A stretch of DNA of 64,000 nucleotides from Pieris napi (Eukaryota > Arthropoda > Insecta > Lepidoptera > Pieridae): NCBI RefSeq assembly GCF_905475465.1, contig NC_062245.1, positions 4,464,001 to 4,528,000 on the forward strand, written 5' to 3'. The position numbers and the translations under genes were made by a program. A model generated the notes under the pieces. It saw nothing but the letters and a program-made list of their open reading frames with translations, made no database searches and was not told the origin of the DNA. Position 1 is the stretch's first letter; every line of letters starts with the position of its first letter. Below are positions 21,316-31,600 of this stretch, one piece after another.

Positions 21316-22755
21316 TTATCTGTATTTATTTCCCCGGAGTTGGTATCGACTAAAAGATGGAGGGTTTTGGCAAAAATGGCTCACGGTGTCCTCTATTTTC
21401 GCGGATTGTGTGTCTTTTTGAGATTTTAATTTGGATATTATTGGATCCCAGGTGTTTGACAATTTTAGGCCGACTTCTCTATTGAAATTGGGGTGTTTTT
21501 TGATTTCAATGGCTTCGCGTACCATTCTTGGGAAGAATCTTTTCTCTTTCGCAAGTACTTTCGGTTGGTCAAAGCGTATGTAGTGATTAGGCCTATCTAG
21601 TATGTGTTCACAGACTGCTGATTTTGTGTGTCGTCTATGTCTTATGTCTGCAATGTGTTCTTTGAGTCTGCTGGACATATTACGTTTAGTTTGCCCTATG
21701 TAAGACAGGCCACAGTCGCAATCCAGTTTGTATATACCTGCATCTTGCAATGGGGTGTTACTTTTGATTGGTCTTAGGAATTGCTGAATCTTCTTGTGCG
21801 GCTTGAAAATTGTATGAATAGAAGCTCGTTTTAGGATCCGGCTAATTCTATCTGTAACTCCCTTTACATATGGCAAGTAGGCTGGCTGGCGGGGAACTGT
21901 TTGTGTCTTGTTTTTGTTTTTGTGATGCAGCCGGGGGATGCGCAGCTTGTTTCGGTGCATCAGCTGTTTGACATGCTGTAGTTCCTCCTCGAGGTGGGCA
22001 TCATCACAAAGACGTTGGGCTCTCTGAAACAAACATTTACCGACAGAAAGCAGTTGTGAAGGGTGGTGGTGGGATTCACCATTGAGGTACCTATCTGTGT
22101 GTGTTGCCTTCCTGTGTATTGTGTGACCTAGTGTGCCATCTGCTTTGCGTATAATTAAAATGTCTAAAAAGGGCAGACGGTTGTTGTTTTCTTGTTCAAC
22201 AGTAAATTTAATGTTCTTGTGTATTGAATTTAAATGTGCTAGAAATGCAGATATTTTGTCATTGGGGAGTACTACAAATGTGTCATCGACATATCTCTTG
22301 TACAGTCGAGGTTTAACCGGGGCATTGGCCAGAGCTCTCTCCTCAAAGTCCTCCATGAAGATGTCAGCGACTATAGGTGACACTGGAGAACCCATGGCTA
22401 CTCCATCAACCTGCACATAGAACTCATCTTTCCACATTAAGTATCTTGATGTGAGACAGAGTTTTACAATATCTACATAATCTGGTGACATGTTTTGTTC
22501 TCTAAGTCTTTTTGCAATAATATCTAGGCAGTCATTTAGTGGTAAGTTTGTAAATAGTGACTCAATGTCAAAGCTCACCATGGTTTCAGCCTCATCCTTT
22601 GGGATCGTATTTTTGAATATACATTCCTCTACGTAACTAACAATTTCTTCGTGAGGGATTTTTCGCGGTGCCGTTGCAAAATTTAAGCCCTTATTTATAA
22701 TCCCTTTGTATGGATTGCCAAAAATACACAAACACAACAATCCTTTAAGATCCAT
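21316..22755 (-). pseudogene. Penelope-like RT / GIY-YIG endonuclease, left (minus) copy, internally deleted
   Basis: The open reading is 479 aa with Penelope-type RT (FDIESLFTNLPL at 62-73, GVAMGSPVSP, active site YVDD ending in D157-D158). A GIY-YIG endonuclease domain is at the C-terminus (GIY about 340, YIG about 352). The N-terminal start is an artefact: the first ~16 residues are antisense to the other copy. The next block (KGLNFATAPRKIPHEE, about 22-37) is genuine element sequence, but it jumps straight from KDEAE to TMVSFDIES. The part that in the other copy holds YGLPKIHK is missing, so this copy cannot make a complete protein. The C-terminal frame is longer than in the plus copy (continues to YQLRGNKYR). 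Confidence 0.85.
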
Positions 22756-24094
22756 AGTCAGTCATATCGACTCACCCACATACAAATTAGCCAAACACTT
22801 AGTGTCAATATTATCCCCTCTCAGGGGGCACACTAGTGCTCATGTTAAGGACTCTTACCATTTTGTGGAAACATTGAGAGATCTCAAATTACTCCACAAT
22901 GAAACCATGGTGAGCTTTGACATTGAGTCACTATTTACAAACTTACCACTAAATGACTGCCTAGATATTATTGCAAAAAGACTTAGAGAACAAAACATGT
23001 CACCAGATTATGTAGATATTGTAAAACACTGTCTCACATCAGGATACTTAATGTGGAAAGATGAGTTCTATGTGCAGGTTGATGGAGTAGCCATGGGTTC
23101 TCCAGTGTCACCTATAGTCGCTGACATCTTCATGGAGGACTTTGAGGAGAGAGCTCTGGCCAATGCCCCGGTTAAACCTCGACTGTACAAGAGATATGTC
23201 GATGACACATTTGTAGTACTCCCCAATGACAAAATATCTGCATTTCTAGCACATTTAAATTCAATACACAAGAACATTAAATTTACTGTTAAACAAGAAA
23301 ACAACAACCGTCTGCCCTTTTTAGACATTTTAATTATACGCAAAGCAGATGGCACACTAGGTCACACAATACACAGGAAGGCAACACACACAGATAGGTA
23401 CCTCAATGGTGAATCCCACCACCACCCTTCACAACTGCTTTCTGTCGGTAAATGTTTGTTTCAGAGAGCCCAACGTCTTTGTGATGATGCCCACCTCGAG
23501 GAGGAACTACAGCATGTCAAACAGGTGCTACACCGAAACAAGCTGCGCATCCCCCGGCTGCATCACAAAAACAAAAACAAGACACAAACAGTTCCTCGCC
23601 AGCCAGCCTACTTACCATATGTAAAGGGAGTTACAGATAGAATTAGCCGGATCCTAAAACGAGCTTCTATTCATACAATTTTCAAGCCGCACAAGAAGAT
23701 TCAGCAATTCCTAAGACCAATCAAAAGTAACACCCCATTGCAAGATGCAGGTATATACAAACTGGATTGCGACTGTGGCCTGTCTTACATAGGGCAAACT
23801 AAACGTAATATGTCCAGCAGACTCAAAGAACACATTGCAGACATAAGACATAGACGACACACAAAATCAGCAGTCTGTGAACACATACTAGATAGGCCTA
23901 ATCACTACATACGCTTTGACCAACCGAAAGTACTTGCGAAAGAGAAAAGATTCTTCCCAAGAATGGTACGCGAAGCCATTGAAATCAAAAAACACCCCAA
24001 TTTCAATAGAGAAGACGGCCTAAAATTGTCAAACACCTGGGATCCAATAATATCCAAATTAAAATCTCAAAAGAAACACAATCCGCGAAAATAG
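22706..24094 (+). pseudogene. Penelope-like RT / GIY-YIG endonuclease, right (plus) copy, 5'-truncated
   Basis: The reading is 462 aa starting inside the RT finger region (YGLPKIHKHNNPLR, SIDSPTY-like DSPTYKLAK). It continues with FDIESLF (D72), GVAMGSPVSP, YVDD at 164-167 and the GIY-YIG domain (G349-Y351, Y361-G363, R372). The first codon at 22706 is TTG, not ATG, and the N-terminal third of a full Penelope protein is absent. Near 24072 a one-base difference from the left copy shifts the frame after KLKSQK and ends it early. RT and endonuclease active-site residues are intact, but the copy is truncated. Confidence 0.85.
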
Positions 24095-24396
24095 AGGACA
24101 CCGTGAGCCATTTTTGCCAAAACCCTCCATCTTTTATTCGATACCAACTCCGGGGAAATAAATACAGATAATCCAACTTTCTATGCAGCTGTGATACTTT
24201 TTGACATTCAACATCTTTTGTCTTCAGTCACCGTGACCACGCACGCTGTAAAGCACGCGAAACGTCGGATAAATTTAAAATTATGTTAAATAGTTGTAAA
24301 TTTATAATAATACATAACTTCAATCCGGTCAAAATAGTGTTTTATTCAAATGAACCTAAGTTATGTTAATCAAAGACAATACTAAGTATAATGTAT

Positions 24397-25518
24397 CATT
24401 AAAATCATTTGATAATCGCCAAGTTAAACATTGCTTTATTCATAATAACGAAATCAGCCTTTATCAAAAACTTTTTTGCTGTGATGGAAAGACGTACCTT
24501 CCCTAGAGAGATATCGTAGAAGTATTAGTGATTAAGTCCTTAAAGTCAACAATTAAATGCGAGTTTATTACATTAAAAATATGGAATAAATTAATAATTT
24601 ACTTGAATTTTAAAAAAGTTCAAGCTCAAAACATAAAGCTTATCAGCTGGTCAAAGTCTTTATCTGATATGAATGGATGGATTACAATGATTTTACAGTT
24701 CTAGATATATATTCTAAACAAAAACTATAACATATATATGCCCTTGACCAAAGAGGCGCTATAGTTTCGTTAATTAAGTTTATGGTAAAATATAAAAAAT
24801 TCATTTCAAAACTTTAGTAAAAATTCCTATCATTACATTATATGAGTCTTCAAAAAATATTAATTCTTTATAGAAGACTATTTAAATACATTATTGTAGA
24901 CGTTCTATTAGCCATAAGCTGTTTATTTCTTTCTACCATTTTCAATTTACCTGTCCTTGAAAGATTATTTCGTATATGCAATTGACATTGATTTGACAAG
25001 TCTTAGAGGTTATATGATTGACGCATAAATTTTCCTCAGCTTTCAATTTTACCTATATCAGGAATATATTCCAGAATAAAAATAAGATGCTTTATTTATA
25101 ACAATATCGTTTATATGATAATTTACAGTATGCAAATTAAATTACACTAGAATTTTTTACTAGCTCCTTACAAACATTTTGTAAAACAAAAAAAAATGGC
25201 GATTAAAAAGAGTGGCGGAGAGTTTATTGCCAGTTCTTTTTTCCTGTTCCACGCCCTTGATTTGAGAACTGGCAGTAAATGTAAAATTAGAAGCATTAAT
25301 ATGTACTGACGAGTCATAAGTATAAATAATGTTACCTATATGATTAAATGATTTTTTTACTTTTTTTTACTTTACTTTACTTTATTTCATGTTACGAAGT
25401 TGTTATACGATATGTAATTCAGAAATATTTATGTGAATAACTCATTAGACTTGGTATATCTAGATTATATAAATATAAATCCACGTAACCCCACTGCGTA
25501 CGCGCTGATGCGTGTTGA
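24397..25518. other. Upstream flank of Osiris gene 2
   Basis: AT-rich, with one LINE 3' fragment (25150-25360) and an ACTTT-type microsatellite at about 25356-25386. No other feature was recognised. Enhancers of gene 2 may lie here, but nothing visible identifies them. Confidence 0.4.
25150..25360 (+). mobile_element. 3' fragment of a non-LTR retrotransposon (family X)
   Basis: 'agtggcggagagtttattgc', 'cttgatttgagaactggcag' and 'aaatgtaaaattagaagcat' are the inverted counterpart of 2673-2900. The copy ends in the ACTTT repeat tract, a simple-repeat tail as expected for a LINE 3' end. Confidence 0.6.
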
Positions 25519-25525
25519 TATATAA
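25519..25525 (+). promoter_or_regulatory. Putative TATA box of Osiris gene 2
   Basis: TATATAA lies 92 bp upstream of the ATG at 25617. An initiator-like CATCACT at about 25566-25572 is somewhat further than the usual 30 bp, so the start site is uncertain. Confidence 0.45.
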
Positions 25526-25616
25526 CAGTATATTTCTATGCGTTTCTGCATTTGTTTAGGGAGTGCATCACTTGTTGCCTGTGTCACATTTGTGTTTGTG
25601 TGTGTGGACTGACAAG

Positions 25617-25682
25617 ATGAAACGGTTTCTGTTTTCGCTCGTGCTGGTTGGAGTCGTGTGCGCAAACGAAATTGATCATGGG
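25617..25682 (+). CDS. Exon 1 of Osiris gene 2 (signal peptide)
   Basis: The ATG context is ACAAGATGA. Residues 1-16 form a clear signal peptide with probable cleavage after VVCA. The donor is GG|GTATGT, phase 0. The choice of this exon rests on the signal peptide, donor and phase match with exon 2, 4.9 kb downstream. Confidence 0.85.
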
Positions 25683-28600
25683 GTATGTGTAAAATAAATA
25701 TTACGCGTGTTAGAGTTAAATTATTTTTTATTACTATTTTCGCATAACGCTGATAAACGAAGCTCTTATAATCCGTTTTCACTATGTTCTATTTAACGAC
25801 CTATATACCTTATCATTACAGCCTAAATCTAATTCTATAGCAAGCAAAAAATTACTTTTCTCACGGTATATTCAGTATTTCGTTGACATTCGTGTTCGGA
25901 TAAAAGTTCGATAAAAAAGAAGATAACCTTATTCCTTCATTCATCATAAATCAGTAATTGCACCGTTTTAAGTCCTTATCTGCCTATCTTTATTAAAGTA
26001 TAAACTCAATTTGAGAGGAGACGACAAATACATTCGAATTAAGATTACTTGTGTTAAAATAGTGCATAATATAATACCAAATTTATATATTATTTATAAA
26101 TAACTAGCTGACCCGGCAAACGTTGTTTTGCCATGTATTATTTCTAGGACAACATTTTTTAGTTCAATAAAAATAGCTATCTATAATAATAAAAAAAATG
26201 GCTTATTCGTAGAGGGGTGTACCTTAAAAAAAAAACAAAGAAAATCTAAAGAATAAAAAAATATTTTTGGGGTGGACACCCCTTATGACTAAGGGGGTTG
26301 AAAGATAGATAGTAGCCAATTCTCAGACCTACTGAATATGCATATAAAATTGGATAAAAATTGGTCAAGCCGTTTCGGAGGAGTATGGTAACTAACATTG
26401 TGACACGAGAATTTTATATATGAGATGACCTTATGCATTGCTTTATAATTTACCTGTTGTTTACGCAACACAGAATTAAAATTGTGGGCACTACGAAATT
26501 ATATATATATACATTAGGTTACTGGTGGTATAGGAGAAATGTGTAATAAGAAGTATATTTTTGGAAACCGAAAGAATTTAGGCACAAAATTACTCACTAC
26601 CGATATTTATACTTAGCCTCAAACAATAATTGAAAAAAGTTAACAATTTGTAAACGCTTAATTAAAACAACCTTTTACCTGGGTTTTAATTAACCCAGTA
26701 ATTAACTGATTTCATTTAGATTTTATTTCGAGCTTCCGTTTCGCTTCGTTACAAGTTTTCAGGCCAAATGCCTTGGGCGATATATTTACTCCAACAAATT
26801 CTTATTAAGAATACTAGCTGACCGGGCAAACGTCGTTTTGCTATATCATTTCTAATAAAAAATAGGGGTTGATCGTAGAGGGGTGAAAGTTAGGGGTTGT
26901 ATGTATTTTTGGATGTTATATCATAAAAAAATAGAAATTAAAAGTTTTGTCTAAAAAATAAAAAATAAAATTTAGAGGTGGACTACCCCTAACATTTAGT
27001 GGGATGAAAAATAGATGTTAGCCGATTCTCATAGATACCGGATAAGCACAAAAAATTTCATCAAAATCGGTCAAGCCGTTTCGGAGGAGTATGGCAACGA
27101 AAACTGTGACACGAGAATTTTATATATTAGATATAAACTTCTTGTAAATTTTTTTATTTGTTTAATTAAATTGGTTTTGGAGTTCTAGTAGAAATATATA
27201 AGTATACTAGCTGACCTGGCAAACGTCGTTTGCCATGTATATCATTTATAATAAAAATGTATTTTTTAATGCAGTATCATAAAAATGAAATCTTAAAATT
27301 AAAAAATAATAGTTTACCCTTAACATTTAGGGGGATGAAAAATAGATGTCCGATTATCAGACATACCCAATATGCACACAAAATTTCACGAGAATCGGTC
27401 AAGCCATTTCGGAGGAGTTTAACTACAAACACCGCGACACAATAATTTTATATATTAGATTTTATAGGAACACAACTCGGAATAAACGTTGCCCTTATAA
27501 TTTTTGGGAAACTTTACAAATAAAGGAGACGGAACATTATGTAACCAAATAAATTATAATTATATTTGACGTTTAAAAAGACGTCAATGAAACATCTTTG
27601 TATGTAAGCTACGGGTGTAAGATTCGATTTTATAAATTACTTTAAGTAAATTTGACCTAATGATATATTTGACAGCTAAGCGTGTTTGAACACGAATCTG
27701 ACAATTTAAAGAAGCTGCATTAATTAATATGCTAAGCTGCAGTGCGTTTATAAGTAAGATAATATTACATTTAAAACTTTTATTTACAAGTTAAGTAAAC
27801 TAGCCAGTGTATAAACTAAACTATAGGTACATTAAATTTGACTAATTTCTTCAAGTAAATAGCTTACCAATTCTTAAAAGACCGACATGCGAGCCTTCTT
27901 GCAATGTGTCCTTTGGTATCTCTTAACATCAGGTGAAACTTCTACAGTTGTCCTCAACTTGAAAATGATCGTGGTCATATATTTAGCTAAGAATAGGACA
28001 AATGTCATCCTTCCTTATAGGTCTGATACGTCTTTATAGACTATATGTCGATGAATTTAAGAGATTGTTATGAATTTTGTTTCACAAATTAAGAATATAA
28101 TTCCGATCAATATTCTTTCATTAACCTTATTTTATGATTCACTGGGTAAATATATCACATTTGCAATTTAAACTTAGCGGTTAAAACAGTTAATATATAA
28201 GCTAAGGCGGTTTAAAAATAGTATTTTTTGATAGTATTTATAAATATTTGACATGAGTTAATAGTTTATTAATAAAATATGAGTATGTATTAAATAAAAG
28301 TATTTATTCAAATGCCAAATGTGTCTACGGTATTAGAAAAAGGGAGGACATTATAATGTTAATAATTATTATGTGATTAAGTGAAGGGGTATATCGCTTT
28401 AGTTCTGTAATCTTTATTAATTGGCTTATACTATAAATACACCGGTATTTCATAGAAATAATTGGCATTATACTCAAAAAGGTTAAATGAGAGTTAAAAA
28501 CATTTATTTGGATAATGATATCCATTCCATCATTTGGAAAACTCATGTAAAAGTATACAATTTTTAGTAGTGTTTAGTATAACCAGTGACCTCTTTATAA

Positions 28601-31600
28601 ACCGCTGCATCGTATGTCTTGTAACGGGCGTGGCATTCTTCTCTGTATAATTTACACTTGGAAAGCGGAAAACTGGCTCTAATGCGCTAATTCCCACTAC
28701 GATTGCCTTAACATTGAAACTCATTGATTCATTAAGAACACATTTTGTTTTTGCAGAAAATATTTTTTATTGTTTGGATTATTGATTGCTACGGCGTAGC
28801 TGCTACGCTGTATGTCAAATTATGTCTTTTTAATTAAGGATAATTAATATTCATTAAAGTTCAGTTGTTTTTCTTTATGTATTTTTAATCTTGTCTTGAA
28901 GATGTCTTGTTTGTAAAGGTGCTGTGAATAAATTATTATTTATTTAGGAGGAAGTATCAATCGACTTGCTTGTTTTGTAAATACACGTGTCCTTGTTGTT
29001 TCTTTGTTTGTTTACTTTTTCATATAATATGCGATTAAAAAATAAAGTTTAATACAATATCAGTTCTCGATAGGTATGTGGATAATGCAATTTCGACTAT
29101 GACTCGGTAAAAAATTAGTAATGTATATTTCTTTTAACGTGGAATATGGATCTGATTGATGACTTTATACATAAATATCGAAAATTTCCGATACATTACT
29201 TCAGCGTAATACGCGCAAAACGAGATTCTTTCCGGTAAACCAGTTTTCGTTCGAAGAAAGACTGAATTAACATTCAGAAACTATAAAGGAAAAGCTCAGT
29301 AAAAGTCTAGAACACTTTCTAGATCTTCCGACTTTTTATTTCTATTACCGTGCGAATTTGAATTGTTAATTTTTAACCTTGAACGCGAGCCATAATTTCA
29401 CAAATGTGAGAAAAATGCTTCGCTTTTGATTGATCTTTTTCTTTTGTGATTGATATATAATATCGTAATGATGTGAAAACGTTCTATTTTGTTAGTAATC
29501 CACTTTATTACATGGATATATTTGTTGTCCATCGCTCTTATAGACGGATTATGAGACTCATGTAGTCAAATAATATTAAGACCGCGTTTTTCGCTCGCAA
29601 AGTTATACCTTGCAAAGTTTTATAACTTTCAGAAGGTTAATTGTGTAATTATAATTGTTTTGTAAACGTTGTGAGTAGAGCAGTATTGGCCTAGTGGTTT
29701 CAACGTTCGACTCTCATCCCTGTATATCCCTGTACGTTCGACCCCGGCTGTGCATCAATATACCTTCTATATGCGCATTTAACACTCGTACGGTGAAGGA
29801 AAACATCGTGAGGAAACCGGCATGCGTTAGACCCAAAAAGTCAACGATGTGTGTCAGGCACAGAAGGCTGATCACCTACTTGCCTATAATATAGATATCT
29901 GAGGCCTAAAAGGTTGTAGCACCATTGGTATATAAATAATGGTTTTGTAAAATTGTAATTTATCAAAATTTACATTAATAATTTTGATTTATGAGTCCGA
30001 ATAAATACACCATTATTATTAAATATCCTATTTCATTCATGCCTAGAATAACCGGTTTAAATGTATTAATACCAACCGCTTGAAACAACGATTGACACTA
30101 TTAATACCTGGACTACCCTCGAATTAAGAATGATGATCCAGTTTCATCTGCTCTTTGCTTCAATTCATTTATCACTTTTACGGCAACTATATATCTCTTG
30201 TTCCTAACCTAAAACACATCTTGACGACTCATTGGTCTAGTGGTTAGTACCCCTGACTGCGAATCCATGGGTCCCGGGTTCGATCCCCGGCTGAGACAAA
30301 CATCGATGTGATGAGCATTTGGTGTTGTGCTTAGGTCTTGGGTGTTTAAATATGTATTTATATGTCTATCTATCTATTATATGTATGTATATCCGTTGCC
30401 TAGTACCCATAACACAAGCTTCACCAGCTTAGCATGGGACTAGGTCAATTGGTGTGAATTGTCTTTAAAAAAAAAAATCTTGCATCAAATATTAATAGTA
30501 GGTACTTATGCGTGTACCACTGCCTATACGATTGCTAATTGCTAACATTTATTTTCCAGTTGCCATCAGAAGAAACGCTAAAGAACGGCCTTAGCAACCA
30601 ATGTGCCAACCGTCAGACATCCTCATGCATTGCTGTAGAATTTGTGGGTTACGTCGACAGAATGCTTCGGACAGCTGCCTTCCAGCTCAGCGACGACATG
30701 ATGATTGTTGATGAAAGGTAAGGGTATTCACGTGTGTTTCCATCTCTATTTGTACTATCATAAATTCATTTCGATACAATGATTATAAAGAGAAGGGGAT
30801 AGCTCTTACTTAGGATCAAATTTACAACAGGTTTATTACTTAATCAAGATAAACAAAATAATAAGGCATTCAAGTGAATTACAAATTATGGTTATTTATG
30901 TTAAAAATATTGGGTGTTCAGAATTTTATTATGATGTGGTACTTAGATAAAAAAAAACTTTCCGTTCGAACTATCCTAAGTGACGTGTTTTTTTAAGTTG
31001 ATTGAAAAAAAATTCGTAAAAATATCGAATGTGTAAGTAAATTATTACCTACTGAGTTTTCTTTTTGCTATAACCATAACCTCTATGTTACCCATATAAA
31101 TTTTACGATTACACGAGCGAAAAACATGATTGACATCCTATCATTCGCAGCCTGACATTCGAAATTTTCACAACATTTTCATGTATTTTTGTACATGTGT
31201 CACATTTTTGTGAACTGAATGTTGTGCTATAAATATAATTCTAGATTATTTTTTGAAAATATATAAATTTTGGTATTATGCATAACTTAATAAACTAAAG
31301 TGCTATTACGTGTAATTGACTCTAGATGAAGTCTTTAATAATAGCAGATGTAAACGGGAACAACCCATAGATTATACGGTTCGGTTCCGTTCGGTTCTAT
31401 AACTATGTTAAAATAACAAATTGAGTACATAAACTTTTTATTATAATCTATGAATTATACATTTATTCACAATCAAATCTTTTCGTAGCATTTAGCTAAT
31501 CATATATCAGTCTACCTCAAAAACTGCTCTATATAAAACTCATAAATGTTATGCAAAGAGTTTTATAATATTATTCAGTACAGATTTGGTTCAAATATTC

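Larger units (their letters stand above)
21130..24396. mobile_element. Head-to-head inverted pair of Penelope-like elements with 14-bp TSD
   Basis: Two near-identical copies point away from a shared centre. The inverted arms run about 21143-22587 (minus) and 22899-24344 (plus), about 1.44 kb each with few differences. The unique centre (22588-22898) holds a different 5' part of the element for each side, meeting near 22700. TAAGTATAATGTAT at 21130-21143 is repeated at 24383-24396, so the whole structure inserted as one unit. About 38 bp (24345-24382) is present only on the right end. Penelope-like elements are known for partial inverted copies, which fits. Confidence 0.9.
25683..30559 (+). 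other. Intron 1 of Osiris gene 2 (4.9 kb) with clustered Helitrons and SINEs
   Basis: It holds three same-orientation Helitron copies (26104-27459), a LINE scrap (27870-27950) and two SINEs (29678-29930, 30224-30476). The remaining AT-rich parts (25683-26103, 26426-26813, 27460-27869, 27951-29677, 29931-30223) show nothing I recognise. Confidence 0.6.

Noticed and set aside
22133..22420. 95-codon frames on the opposite strand of both Penelope copies (also 23068-23355)
   Set aside because: They are the same antisense shadow of the RT sequence.
25689..25782. Antisense reading over Osiris exon 1 as a gene
   Set aside because: The 105-codon minus frame (25465-25782) overlaps the real exon and promoter and has no features.
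28530..28724. 64-codon minus frame with even composition
   Set aside because: No splice sites, start context or known motif; probably an old repeat.
30539..30721. ATG at 30541 as an independent start for a short Osiris-like gene
   Set aside because: The codons before 30560 are the acceptor tract; the real signal peptide is in exon 1 at 25617.
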